Below are positions 25,091 to 38,779 of a stretch of DNA of 64,000 bases, piece after piece. The notes below the pieces were generated by a model, which was not told the origin of the DNA, ran no database searches, and saw nothing but the letters and a program-made list of their open reading frames with translations. A program made the position numbers and the translations under genes. Within the stretch, counting starts at the first letter, position 1; every line of letters begins with the position of its first letter. This DNA is from Tetrahymena thermophila SB210 (taxonomy: Eukaryota > Ciliophora > Oligohymenophorea > Hymenostomatida > Tetrahymenidae): positions 93,033 to 157,032 of the forward strand of contig NW_002475972.1 of NCBI RefSeq assembly GCF_000189635.1. Direction: 5' to 3'.

Positions 25091-27404
25091 TTTTTTATTT
25101 TGTTTCAAATTTGTTTTTTGTTTATTAATTAATTACCAAATCATCAAGAAAATACATGCTTTTTTAAAACAAAAAAAACTAAAGAAAGTACTAATGTCTA
25201 AATTAATTAATTTTTTCTGATACTGATTAAAGATAAGTTAGCTAATTTTTAATTAGGTTTGCTGATAATATAAATTTGATCAGGTTCTTATGATTTCTTT
25301 CTCATAAGAATTTATCTAATAAATTTAAAATTTATATTAGTTATTTTTATTCTTTATAATAGAAAGAAAATCTATTATTCTGAATATCAATTAACTTATA
25401 ATAATAAGTAAATTTAAGATTTGTTGAAATTATTTTGATGTAAAAACTTAACAAATTAAAAGAATTAAATTATATTTTTTTTCTTTTATAATTAATGATT
25501 AAAACAAATTAATTGATTAAATGAAAAATAAATTTGATTTTTTTTGTCTTTTCGACTTTAATTATAAATCTAATTTTTTTTGTATTTACATATTTTAATT
25601 AATCACTATTTTGTAAAAGGATGCAATTAAAGCACAATATTTATTATTTTTAATAGATGTTAATTTTACTATCAATCATTAAAATATATAGTTAAATTTT
25701 CTTAATAGAATGTGTAAGTAAGACATTAATTTATTTTTGTTAAAGCAAAATAAAAAATTTTTTTAGTAAAAGAAAATATCAATCAACTTTAAAAAAATAA
25801 ATAATTTACTACGATTAATCTTGAGCAGAAAAATTTATAATCAAATCTAAACAAAACTCAAATTAAAATAAATGATTATGTTTCTCAATTTATATCAAGT
25901 AAATTATAAAACTACTGCAACAAATATTAATTAATTATTTTTCTTTCAATTTTAATTTTAGGCTTTAAATTGAGTAAAAAGACAAGACAGTAATAATAAT
26001 AAGATGAATTTCATTTTTACATGTAAAATGTATTTAAACTTAATATTCCATAAAGTAAATAAATAAAACGTATTTCCTCACAAACTCAGACCTCCAATTT
26101 ATGTAGATTCGTCGAATAAGAGAATGAAATATGCTTGTAAATTTGACTAAATAAATTATTATTCTACTGAGTTCTCATTCCCATTATCCTTTATATCTTA
26201 AACAAAATATTTTCTCTATTGCATTTTTAAAAATTTAATTTTATCTTCTTTTTAATAAAAAAATCAGACATTTCTAAATATCAAAGAAATTGTATAAAAA
26301 AGTATATATCTCATGCGAAAATAATCAATTTAATGTTTTAGCTTAATTTTTTTCTAGATTTAGATCTAATTTTCTTTTAATCGTAGATAATTATCAAATA
26401 AATAAATATAAATAAATTTGATTTTATGAGTAAAATTGTGATTAATTTCTTATTTTTTTAAATCAAATACTAACTAATCATTTTTATAAAATGCTATTGT
26501 AAAATTAAAAATATGGATAACTTTTTAATGAATACAATTTATTGTGCATAAAATTCATCTCCAAAATTTGAAGTTATATTTTCAAGAAGGATTACTTTTA
26601 CATACAAAGAATTTGTACTTAAAGTTCATTACTATTAATTGTTGTAAATTCATATATTATTATAAGTAGTTTTTTATATCATCAAGATATACTAATAATA
26701 TTAATTTTACTTTAATTTGTATTAATTTTGTTAATATTCCTATTTTAAAATTGAAATAAAAGTAAACATTTAAACTATTTTAATATTTTGTTTCACTTAA
26801 ATAAAGTTTTTAAAATTACATTTTACTTTCTATTACTAAGGATTAGGAGTTATTTAGTAATAGGGAAATTTACTTTCTCCTATATTTAAATTTTTTTAAT
26901 TTTAAAGAACAAAGTAAATAATTACAGTTGAAAAAATGTAAAGTTAGGAATTTATGTCTGTGTTTTACTAAGAAATCAAAAAATAAAAAAACTCTGAGCT
27001 GTTAAATATTTTACTTTAGAAATATTTTATTTTAATATAAAAAAATATTTAATATATTAATTAATATTTCAAATTATAAAATTAAAAAATAAAGTAATTT
27101 TATTTTTAGTTACAAAGTATACCGTATAATATACAGCAAAACCGTATAGACGGTCTATTCCTAATATAAGTACAATAATACTTCAATTATGCTCTTTAAA
27201 AAAAATTTATATGTAAATATGCATAAAAATGTAATAAATTAGCCTAACTTTAATATTGTTTTTTAAGAGACATAAATATATATATATAAATATAACTTGT
27301 TTATAATATGAAATTTGATCAACAAAATATTTTATATAAAAAACTTTATTTTGTAAGAAAGGATTGACTGATCTTTTCAATCATTTTTATTTTTGAATTG
27401 CGAA
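25091..27404. other. Intergenic; duplicated upstream block then no gene seen
   Basis: 25091-25990 is homologous to 27825-28570, for example AAGGATGCAATTAAAGCACAA and TAAGTAAGACATTAAT. The rest has no recognised gene. At 27118-27165 a less AT-rich patch carries two ACCGTATA copies and the imperfect palindrome ACCGTATAGACGGT. Candidate regulatory DNA only. Confidence 0.45.
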
Positions 27405-27824
27405 TCAGTTTTTCTTAGATCTAATTCTCTTTAAGACGAAGTCAGTAACTTCTTCTTTGGTGAGTTGACCTTCAAGACCAACGTGTTTGAGTTTGCCCAC
27501 TTTGTAGTGTCTATGAGTTTCATAAATTGATTCACCAATGTCTTGAAGATTTTCTTGCCATTATACGTAGTTAGCGGCGATGTGAATCTCACCATTGTCA
27601 AAGAAGTAATACTTTCCTTTAAAATCACCATCTTCAACAATTTCACCTTAATCAGTGCTTGATTCTTCAGACCAGACACCATTAAATTCATGAATGTCAT
27701 AGTCAATGTCTTCAGCCTCATCTTCTCCATCTTCTCCGCTGTCGATGTCATACAATTTTAAAGAAAAATCAGTAGCTTAGCATACCAATAAAGAAACGAG
27801 CAATAAATCGAGTAATTTATTAAT
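27405..27824 (-). pseudogene. Secreted protein 4, start codon lost
   Basis: The frame is open for 139 sense codons to TGA at 27405-27407 and aligns end to end with paralogues 1 and 3. But the codon matching the start reads ATT (27824-27822) instead of ATG, and no other in-frame ATG exists nearby. Two signal-peptide alanines are changed to Asp (LLDLLL and QATDF). The acidic N-terminal stretch is longer than in paralogue 3. The C-terminus KRIRSKKN is kept. Loss of start and signal with an intact body points to recent inactivation, use of an upstream exon, or initiation at a non-AUG codon. Confidence 0.75.
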
Positions 27825-29752
27825 TTTTTATTTTTTAGTTTAAAATTGGCTTTTTGTTTGTTTATTAATTACCAAATCACCAAGGAACATATAAGCTATT
27901 TTAAAAGCAATATAAACTAAAGAAAGTACTAATTGCTAAATTAGTTAATTTTTTCTGATGCTGTTTGATTTTTTTTTTGAGTCTATTTGAATCTATTTAT
28001 ATATCTAATTTTGTATTTACTTTAATTACTAATCAATATTATGTAAAAGGATGCAATTAAAGCACAAGGTGTATTATTTTCAATAGATGTTAATTTTACA
28101 ATCGATCATTAAAATATAAAGTTAAATTTTCCTAATTGAAAAGTGTAAGTAAGACATTAATTAACTTATTTTTGTTTAAGCAAAATAAAAAGTGTTTTTT
28201 AGTAAAAGAAAATATCAATCAACTTTAAGTAAATAAATAAATGACCATAATGCTTTGTTTTATTATTCTTTATTTAATGTTTTTAAATTTTTGAGATAAA
28301 TGTTTTTGATAACTGCTCATAAATAATAAAATAATTATTTTTAAAAATTATTAAAATCCTTCATATAAGATTATCAATAAAGAATTAAGAGGCTTTTCAT
28401 AAATTAAATTATTTATAATATTATCTAAAAAAAACTCAAATTAAAATAAATGATTACTTTTCTCAGTATATTTGAAAATAATTCATTTTATTTATATCAA
28501 ATAAATTAGAAAAACACTGCAACAAAAATTAATTAATTAATTATTTTTCTTTCAATTTTAATTTTAGACAGACTTCATATGATATATTATTTAGTAGATA
28601 TTATAAAAGAAATTTACTCATAGTTATTGTAAATTATAATTAATAATTTCATTTTATTTAAATAATTATGAGATCATATCATTTTTATTTTTTTAAAATG
28701 CTTTTCTTCACTCATAATTTGAAACATATTTACTTGTAAGATCAATAAATAATATGTTGTCTGTCCAACATTGTTAAAGCCTAAAAAATTTTCTTCCTCT
28801 ATTTTTTGATGATTAAATATTATCTATGATTTTATAATGATAAAGACAGTGATAATAATTCAATTTTAACTTATATTAAGCTGATAAGCTTAAATAGAAA
28901 ATCTTAAGTGATATTTTAAATATTATTATCTCAATTATTATTTATATAATTTCACCATAATTATTTTTTTACACTGATTTCCTAGTTTTATACATTTGTC
29001 TCTATTAAATTTTAGAAATTTATAATATCGAGCTTGAAAGTAAAAAATATAAACAAGATATCTAAAGAAAGGAGTTCATTATTAATACATAAGCTCTCTT
29101 TATTGCTTAGCACTCTTCAAATGTTTTTTGAAAAAGAATTTGATGATTTAATATTTTCTAGGAAATCAGAAATCTTATTAAAATCTACTATTGATATTAT
29201 TGATATATTATTTCAAAGTTTGATTTATTAATATTAATTTAAGAAAGATTATTTATTTTTACTAGCAAAATTGTGATACTCATTCGTATAAAACTAAAAT
29301 CACTGATAATAAATAGTTCATATTTATTAAAATGCTTATTATAATTTTAATGATATAAATATTTATGAATTATATTTTAATAAATATTAATATTCGCCTT
29401 ATTACTGGACTAAAAAATTATATCTAATATTTTAAAAATTATATTATTAAATTATAATACATTAATTGATAGAATTTTATCAATATATGATAGCCCATCT
29501 TTGATTATTGCAATTTTTATAAGTATAAGTTTTCAAATAAATATTAAGATTTAATAATTAATTAATGTGACACTAAGTTTTTTTTATTTATTTTCCTATA
29601 ATCAAATAAATTGATAAATTTTCTATTTGATAATTATGAAAATTTAACTATTCTTTTTAACTAAATTAGTTTGATATAATATTTAATTAATTTATAAAAT
29701 CGCTTATTATCTATAAATAAATTGATATTCAATATTTTTGAAAATAAAATAA
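27825..29752. other. Intergenic before the LRR array
   Basis: 27825-28570 duplicates the upstream block of secreted protein 3. From 29034 to 29276 a frame of about 80 codons is open (..LSLLLSTLQMFFEKEFDD..) but it lacks an ATG, so I do not call it. The last 100 bases resemble the upstream block of the other LRR genes. Confidence 0.4.
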
Positions 29753-32700
29753 ATGATATAAGATAAAACGTATTTTTAGGATTTAGAACAAGTAAATATT
29801 TATTTTTTTAGCAAGATTATTTAAATTATTTTTATTTAATCAAATAAGTTTTTAAGCTCTTCACATTTATCCTTTTAGATTCTCCATATTGATCTGAAAA
29901 ATTAGTAAATTTGATTTATTAATTTAATAAATATTCTTATTAATGTTTTTTTAGTTTTAATTTTGATCTGATTTACAATATTATTATTTTTTATTTAACT
30001 GATCATCTATATTCATTAGCTTTTAACTTAATTTTCATTCAACTTTTATTTTGATTAAAAACTCTTTATTTTTTTATATTTTATATTTTCTCTTCATTTT
30101 TTCCTTCTAACTAAATAATTAACTTCATAATTTTTCTTCAATATTTAAAAGGTGGATTTAATTTGATGATGAAATTACATTAAGTTTAGGTTCTGCTTTA
30201 GGCAAGTGCACTAATCTCTCAAATTTGACACTTAATCTTGAGTAAAAACTGTTTATTAGTTTTCGATTGTGATATTTTTGAATATAAAATGAATTTAAAA
30301 CAATAGAACTAACTAATCTTTTAATTTATTTATTTATTAGCTTTTTATTTCATTTATTTTTATAATTCTGCTTGCATTTTTTGTTTATTTCCGTTAGTTA
30401 ATTTAACTCATTCTTTCATTTTCAACTTTTATTTTCATTATTATTTCATATTATTTCTTCATTTTTTCTTACTAACCAACTAATTAATTAGCTGTATATT
30501 TTTTCTTTATTATTTAAAAAGTCGAAATTAAATTGGTGATAAAGGTTTATCAGGTTTAGGTTTAGCTTTAGGAAAGTGCACTAGTCTCTAAAATTTGACA
30601 CTTGATCTTTCGTAAAAATAGTTTATTTGTTTTTAGTTTATGATATTTTTTAGTGTAAACAATTACTTTATACAAAAAAACTAACTAAATCTTATAAATT
30701 ATTTTTTTATTACTTTTTATTTGATTTATTTTTCATTTTTTTATTCTTGGTTTATTTTTATTTCCTTTTATATTTCTTAATTTAACTCATTTTTTTATTT
30801 TTAACTTTGATTTCATCATTAATTAATTACTTCTTTTCTTATTAATTAATATTTTTTCTTCATTTTTTTCTTTTAACCAACAAATTAACTGTATATTTTT
30901 ACTTCCATATTTAAAAAGGGAAAATTAAATTGGTGATGAAGGTACATCAGGCTTAGGTTCTGGTTTAGGAAAGTGCGCTAATCTCTTAAATTTGACACTC
31001 CAACTAAAGTAGAAATCGTTTATTTATTATGGATTGCGAAGTTTTTGAATAAAAAATGAATTTAAAAATAAAAAACTAACTAATTTTTTTATTTATCTAC
31101 AAGCTTTTTATTTGATTTATATTTTTTTTTTATTTTGATTAAGTTTTTATATTTATTTATTTGTTTCTTTGTTTTTTTTGTTAATTTAAATCATTTTTTC
31201 ATTTTCAACTTCTATTCTATTATTAATTAATTAATTTCTTTTTATTTCATATTTTTTTCTTAATTATTTCCTTCTAACAAACTAATCAACTATATATTTT
31301 TTCTTCAATGTTTAAAAAGGGAAAATTAAATTGGTGATTAAGGTACATCAGATTTAGGTTCTGGTTTAGGAAATTGCCTTTTTCTCTAAAGTTTGGCACT
31401 TGATCTAAGGTAAAAACAATTTATCTGTTTTGAATTGTGAAATTTTTGAACATAAAAATGATTTTAAAAGAGTATTACTAACTAACACATTTAATTTATT
31501 TATTAGTTTTATATTTGATTTATTTTTTACTTTTTTTTATTCTGCTTTTATTTATTTATTTATCTATCTCTCTATCTCTTTTAATGTTTTTTTTTTAATT
31601 TAACTCATATTTTTATTATCTACTTTTAGTATTATTTAATTAATTAATTCATTCATTCACTTCTTATTATTTCATATTTTTTCTTCATTTTTCCTTCAAA
31701 TTAACTAATTAATTTTTTCTTTAATATTTTTAAGGAATAATTAAATTGGTGCAATTGGGGCATAAGGCTTAGGTTTTGGTTTAAGAAAGTGCATTAATCT
31801 CACAAATTTTACACTTTATCTATGGTAAAAACAATTTATTTGTTTGGATTGTGATATTTTTGAATTTTATTTATTTATTTCGTTTTTTGTTTGTTAATTT
31901 AATTCATTTTTTATTTTCAAATTTTATTTTTATTATTTATTTATTAAGGGAAAATAAAATTGGCGGTGAAGGTGCATCAGGCTTAGGTTTAAGTTTAGGA
32001 AAATGCACAAATCTTTAAAATTTGACACTTCAACTTTGGTAATAACATTTTATTTGTTTTGGATATACTTTTGAATCAAAAAATGAATTTAAAAAAAATA
32101 AACTAACTCTTTTAATTTTTGATTTATTAGCTTTTTGTTTGATTTCTTTTTATTTTTTTTTCTGCTTGTGTTTTTTTTTTATATTTATTTATTTTTTTGC
32201 AAACTTAATTTGTTTTTTTATTTTCAACTTTTACTCTTATTATTAATTTCTTATTATTTCATATTCTTTCTTCATTTTTCTTTCTATTTATATTTTTTCT
32301 TAAATAATTAAAAAAGGGAAAATTAAATTGATGATGAAGGTGTATCAAATTTAGGTTCTGGTTTAGGATAGTGCACTAATCTCTCAAATTTGACACTCCG
32401 TCTATGGTAATTTATTTGTTTTGGATTTAAATATTTTTAAATATTAAAATGAATTTAAGAAAATAAAACTAACACTTTAAATTTATTTATTAGCTTTTTA
32501 TTTGATTTGATTTTTTTTATTATTAATATTTTTATATATGTTTATTTATTAGTTTAAATCTAATTTTCAACTTTTGCTTTTATTATTAATTAATTAATTA
32601 ATTTCTTTTTATTTTAATGTTTTTTTCATTTATACTTTGTAATTAACTAATTAACTGTATATGTTTTCTTCAATATTTAAAAAGGTAGAATTAAATTCAT

Positions 32701-34156
32701 GATAAAGGTACAATAGGCTTAGGTTCTGGTTTAGAAAAGTGCAATAATCTCTCAAATTTGACACTTGATCTATCGTATAAGCAGTTTATTTGTTTTAAAT
32801 TATGATATTTTTGAATATAAAAAAGAGTTTAAAACAAAAAAACTAACTTCCTCTTTTAATTTGTTTGTTAGTTTTTGTTTAATTTATTTTTCTTTTTTTT
32901 ATTCTGCTTTAATTTTTATTTATTTATTTTTAGTTAGTTAATTTAATTCATTTTTTTATTGTCAACTTTTGCTTATTATTAATAAATTTATTAATTTCTT
33001 ATTACTCCATATTTTTCTTCTTTTTCCCTTCTAACTAACAAATTAACTATTTTTTATTCAATATTAAAAAGAGAGAATTCAATTGGTGCAAGTGGTGCAT
33101 CAGACTTAGGTTTTAGTTTAGGAAAGTGCAATAATCTCTCAAATTTGACACTTAATCTAAGGTAAAACAACTTATTTGTTTTGTATTGTCATAATTTTGA
33201 ATATAAAAATGAATTTAAAGCAAAATAAAAAAATAACTAAATTTTTAATATTTATTTGATTTATTTTTTCTTTTTTTATATTTATTTGTTTATTTATTTA
33301 CTTGTTAATTTAACTCATTTTTTCATTTTCAACTTTTATTTTATTATTAATTAATTATTTTCTTATAATTTTGATATTTTTTCTACATTTTTCTTTTAAA
33401 TAAACTAATTAACTTTTTATTTTTCCTTCAATATTTAAAAAGGTAGAACCTAATTGGTGCAATTGGTGCATCAGGCTTAGGTTATGGTTTAGGAAAATCC
33501 ACTAAAATCTTAAATTTAACACTTGATCTTTAGTAAATACAGTTTATTAGTTTTGGATTGCGATATTTTTGACAAAAATGAATTTAAAATGATATTAAGT
33601 TTGCTTTATTTATTTGCTTGTTATTTAATTTTTTTCATTTTCCACTTTTGTTTTTATTATTAAATAATTTCTTATCATTTCATATTTTTTCTTTATTTTT
33701 TCCTACTAGCTAGCTAATTATCTAAATATTTTTTCATCAATATTTAAAAAGGTAGAATTCAATTGGTAATACAGGTGTATCTGCCTTAGGTTTTGGTTTA
33801 AGAAAGTGCATTAATCTCTCGATTTTCACACTTTATCTAAGGTAAAAACTGTTTATTTGTTTTAGACTATCATATTTTTGAATAAAAAAATGAATTTAAA
33901 AAAGTGTAATTAAATTACTAACTAACAGTTTTCATTTATTTATTTATTAGTTTTTATTTGATTTATTTACTTTTTTAATTCTGCTAACATTTTTAATATT
34001 TATTGATTTAAAGTATAATATTTTATTTATTTTTTTTAGTAATTGATTGTAATTTTTATTAATAGTAAAAATTAACTTATTGAAAGATTTTTATATCCGA
34101 AACCAAAGTACCTTAAATAAAAAAGATTAGTTGACTTAAAAATACAATATTTATGA
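29753..34156 (+). CDS. LRR gene 1 of tandem array (11 LRR exons, 391 aa)
   Basis: Leader exon 1 is 29753-29791 (MIQDKTYFQDLEQ). Leader exon 2 starts at 29849. LRR exons are 30152-30241, 30522-30611, 30919-31008, 31320-31409, 31735-31824, 31949-32038, 32317-32406, 32685-32774, 33072-33161, 33443-33532 and 33752-33841, all exactly 90 nt, phase 2. The terminal exon is 34066-34156, ending TGA. Each LRR exon encodes one 30-residue repeat of the NQIGDEGASGLGSAL / CTNLSNLTL type. The usual donor of leader exon 2 is mutated (AAATTA in place of GTATAT after 29898); the nearest GT is 6 nt on (29905) and keeps phase 2, so I use 29849-29904. The last exon gives the conserved KxLKxKRLVxLKI tail. Predicted to form a curved LRR solenoid; partner unknown. 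No signal peptide or membrane span. Confidence 0.85.
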
Positions 34157-34551
34157 TATAATCAATAAATATAAATTTATATAATATGTTTTATTTTATT
34201 ATATTCTGTAATCAGAAAAATTAAAAAAGAGATTAATTTATATATTATAAAATATACTTAAACACCTTAAAAATTTATTTTATTCTATTGAGTTAGCATT
34301 CTCATTTTTCTTTTTATCCAAACTCTATTTCCTATAATTTTAAGTACACATTTTAAATAAAAATATTTAGATTTTTTTAATAATGAATATTTATTCGTTC
34401 ACTAACTGTTTTAAGATTACTCAAACTAAAACAAATTGATAAATTCATTATTTGTTTGTCCTTTTTATTCATTTATAATTAAATAATTAATTAATCAAAT
34501 TTCCATAAATTCATAAATTGCTTTTCAACATTTTTGAAGAAAAAAAATTAA
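34157..34551. promoter_or_regulatory. Spacer between LRR genes 1 and 2, conserved upstream block
   Basis: The final 110 bases (TTTATAATTAAATAATTAATTAA, then CATAAATTGC and CAACATTTTTGAA) recur before the start of every LRR gene in the window, in gene orientation. This marks the probable promoter and leader. No other gene seen. Confidence 0.5.
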
Positions 34552-36921
34552 ATGTTATAGTAGATTAAAAATTACAATAGAATAGAAGAAGTAATTATTT
34601 ATTTTTTTATTAATTTACTTTAAATTTATTTTTGCTAATATAAAAAGTTTTTAAACTCTTCACTTTTATCTCATAAGGCTCTCCATATTGTACTGAAGTA
34701 TATTTAATTTATAAATATTATAATTAATATTTTTTAATATTTAACTTTCAGTTAGTTTAAAATTTTAATTTTCTAATATAAATTATCCCCTTTATTATCT
34801 AATTTTATTTACAATTGTTTTTTTTGTTTTAATTTAATTTTCATCTTAAATATTTTAAATTAATTATCCATAATATTTTATTCATTATTTATTTATAAAA
34901 CTTCTAATTAATAAAAACAGTTTATTAGTTTTTGATTGTGATATTTTCTTCAATTTAAAATAAAAAAACTTTTTTAATTTTTTAAAAATTACTTTCCTTT
35001 TACTTTTTTATTATTTTTGCATCTATTTTCTTTTATATTTGTTAATTTAGCATATTTTTTTATTTTTAATATTTGCTTTTATTATTTATTTATTGATTTC
35101 TTTTTATTTTATATTTTTCCTTTCTAAATTATTAATTAATTATATATTTTTTCTTCAATATTTAAAAAGTGAAAATTTAATTGGTGCAGAAGATGCATCA
35201 AACTTAAGCTCTGGTTTAGCAAAGTGCACTAATCTCTCAAATTTGATGCTTAATCTTTTGTAAATTCAATTTATTTGTTTTGTATTGTATTATTTTTACA
35301 TAAGCATTGAATCTAAAACAATATAGTTCTTTTAATTTGTTAATTGCTTTTTATTTTATTTACTTTCATTTTTCATTTTTATTGAACTTGTGCTTATTTT
35401 TCTTCTATCTTTCTAAATTTAATTCATTTTTTTATTTATAACATTTGCATTTATTATTTATGTATTAATTAATTTCTATTTATTTCATATTTTTTCTTTC
35501 GAAATTATTAATTAATTATATATTTTTTCTTAAATATTTTAAAAGTAATAGTTCAATTGGTGCAAAAGGTGCATCAAGCTTAGGCTCAGGTTTAGCAAAG
35601 TGCACTAATCTCTCAAATTTGACACTTATTCTTTAGTAAATTCAATTTATTTGTTTTGTATTGTATTATTTTTACAAAAACATTTAATCCAAAACAATTT
35701 GTTCTTTTAATTTGTAAATTGCTTTTTATTTGATTTACTTTTATTTTTCTTTTTTATTGAACGTATGTGTGCTTGCTTATTTTTCTTTTATCTTTCTAAA
35801 TTTAACTCATTTTTTTATTAACAAAATTTGCTTGTACTATATTAATTAATTAATTTCTTGTTATTTTATTCATTTTTTCTTATTAAATTAAAAATTTATT
35901 TATATTTTTTCTTCAATATTTAAAAAGTGAAAATTTAATTGGTGCTGAAGGTGCATCAAGCTTAGGTTCTAGTTTAGCAAAATGTGCTAATCTCTCAAAT
36001 TTGACACTTGATCTTAGGTAAATTTAATTTATTTGTTTTGTATTGTATTATTTTTACATAAGCATTGAATCTAAAACAATATAGTTCTTTTAATTTGTTA
36101 ATGGCTTTTTATTTTATTTACTTTTATTTTTCTTTTTTATTGAACGTATGTGTGCTAGCTTATTTTTCATTTATCTTTCTAAATTTAACTCATTTTTTTA
36201 TTTATAACATTTGCTATATATTAATTAATTTCTTGTTATTTTATTCATTTTTTCCTACTAAATTACAAATTTATTTATATTTTTTCTTCAATATTTAAAA
36301 AGATCTAATTAAATTTATGATTAAGGTGCATCATGCTTAGGTTCTTGCTTAGCAAATTGTACTAATCTCTCAAATTTGACCCTTAATCTTAAGTAAATTC
36401 AATTCATTTGTTTTGTATTGTATTCTTTTTACATAAATTATTGAATCTAAAACAATATAGTTCATTTAATTTGTTAATGGCTTTTATTTGATTTAATTTA
36501 ATTTTTCATTTTTATTGAACTTGTGCTTATATTTCTTCTATCTTTCTAAATTTAACTCATTTTATTATTTTCAGCTATTGCTTTTATTTATTATTAATTA
36601 ATTTCTTATTATTTCATATTTTTTCTTCATTTTTTCTTTCTAAATTATTAATTAATTAAATATTTTTTCTTCAATATTTAAAAAGTTAAAATTTAATTGG
36701 TGCTGAAGGTGCATCAAGCTTAGGTTCTAGTTTAGCAAATTGCAATAATCTCTAAAATTTGAAACTTGTTCTTGCGTAAATTCAGTTTATTTCTTTTGGA
36801 TTGAGATACTTTTACTTATAAAATTGAATTTAAAACAACATAGCTCTTTTAATTTGTTTATTGTTTTTTATTTAATTTCCTTTTCTTTTTCTTTTTTTAT
36901 TGAACTTTTGCTTATTTTTCT

Positions 36922-36981
<60 letters not shown>

Positions 36982-38779
36982 AATTTAACTCATTTTTTAT
37001 TTTCAAAATTTGTTTTTATTATTTATTTATTTATTAATTTCTTACTATTTCGTATTTTTTTTCATTTTTTCTTTCTAAATTATTAATAATTTATTCTTCA
37101 ATATTTAAAAAGTCGCAATTCACTTCATTCAATTGGCGCATCAAGGTTAGGTTCTGGTTTAGCAAATTCCACTAATCTCTCAAATTTGACACTTTATCTT
37201 GGGTAAATTATAATTGTTTTAGATTGTGATATTTTTATTTATAAAATTGAATTTAAAACAAATTGCATAAATCTATTAAATTAATTCGACAATTATTCTT
37301 TGTTAAATTCAGTTTTTTTTGTTTGGATTGCGATATTTTTACATATAAAATTGAATTTAAAACAATATAAATAGCTCTTTTAATTTGTTAATTGCTTTTT
37401 ATTTGATTTAATTTTCTTTCTTTTTTATTGAACTTGCCCATATTTTTCTTCTATCTTTCTAAATTTAACTCATTTTTTAAATTTAAACGTTAGCTTTTAT
37501 TAGCTATTAATTAATTAAATTCTTATTGTTTCAAGTTTTATCTTCATTTTTTGTTTCTAAATTATTATTTAATGATATATTTTTTCTTCAATATTTAAAA
37601 AGTGAGAATAAAATTGGGACTGAAGGTGTATCAAGCTTATTTTCTGCTTTAGTAAATTGCACTAATCTCTCAAATTTGACACTTGATCTTAGGTAAATTC
37701 AATTTATTTGTTTTGGATTTTGATAGTTTTACTTATAAAATTGAATTTAAAGCTCTTTTAATTTGCTTATTATTTTTTATTTTATATAATTTTCATTTTC
37801 TTTTTTATTAAATTTGTGCATATTTTTTTTCTATCTTTCTAAATTTAAATCATTATTTTATTTTTAACATTTGCTTTTATTATTTATTTATTTATTAATT
37901 TATTACTATTTCATATTTTTCCATTTATTCTTTCTAAATAATTAATTAATTATTTATTTTTTCTTCAATATTTAAAAAGTATGAATCAAATTTGTACTTA
38001 AAATTCATCAGGCTTAGGTTCTCGTTTAGAAAATTGCACTAATCTCTCAAATTTGACACTTATTCTTTTGTAAATTCAGTTTAATTCTTTTGGATTGTGA
38101 TATTTTTACATATGAAATTGATTTAAAACAACTTAGCTCTTTTAATTTGTTAACTGCTTTATATTAAATTTAGTTTTCTTTTTCTTTTTTATTGAACTTG
38201 TGCTTATTTTTCTTATATCTTTTTAAATTTAACTCATTTTTTTATTTTTAAATTTGATTTTATTATTTATTTATTAATTTCTTATTATTTCATACTTTTC
38301 TTCATTTTTTCCTACTAAATTACTAATTAATTTAATATTATTTATTTAATATTTAAAAAGTTAGAATTAAATTGGTGCTTAAGGTACATTAGGCTTAGTT
38401 TCTACTTTAAATAGTTGCACTAATCTCTCAAATTTGACACTTGATCTTAGGTAAATTTAGTTTATTTGTTTGTATTTTGATACTTTTAGTTATAATCTGT
38501 ATTTAAAATAACAATTTTCTTTTAATTTATTCATAACAATTTTATTTTATTTATTAATTTATTTATTTTTTCTCTTATATTCAGATAATTTTTTTTATAT
38601 TAATTAATTTTAAACATAATTTTTTATAAAAAAATTTATTTTATTTAGTTTTTTATTTTAATTTAACATATTACAGAGCAGTAAACTTAACCAATCCATC
38701 ATAATAAGGAAAAGTAAAAAACTAGTGTCTTAAATCAAAAAGATTAGTTGTCTTAAAAATAAGATTCTCTAAGTCGTGA
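34552..38779 (+). CDS. LRR gene 2 of tandem array (9 LRR exons, 333 aa)
   Basis: Leader exons 34552-34590 (MLQQIKNYNRIEE) and 34648-34697 (FLNSSLLSHKALHIVL). LRR exons 35170-35259, 35546-35635, 35928-36017, 36303-36392, 36686-36775, 37113-37202, 37603-37692, 37980-38069 and 38361-38450, all 90 nt. Terminal exon 38677-38779, TGA at 38777. The terminal peptide includes CLKSKRLVVLKI, shared with the other genes. The intron after 36775 carries a (TCTA)n run of about 60 nt. The intron after 37202 carries a decayed half exon (37261-37302). In the repeat at 37113 the second half of the asparagine ladder is altered (NSLHSIGASRLG). All exons are free of TGA. Function beyond being an LRR protein is unknown. 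Confidence 0.87.
36921..36980 (+). repeat. (TCTA)n microsatellite in an LRR-gene intron
   Basis: About 15 perfect copies. Other introns of the array have TTCTATCTTTCT at the same place, so the array grew from a piece of the intron consensus. Confidence 0.95.
37261..37302 (+). pseudogene. Decayed LRR half-exon inside an intron
   Basis: AATTGCATAAATCTATTAAA then TTAATTCGACAATTATTCTT aligns with the 3' half of a normal LRR exon (AATTGCACTAATCTCTCAAA then TTTGACACTTATTCTT) and is followed by the usual intron start (TAAATTCAG). The 5' half and acceptor are gone. Confidence 0.75.

Noticed and set aside
29034-29276. About 80-codon plus-strand frame before the LRR array
   Set aside because: It has no ATG start and no paralogue or motif; such lengths occur by chance when only TGA stops.
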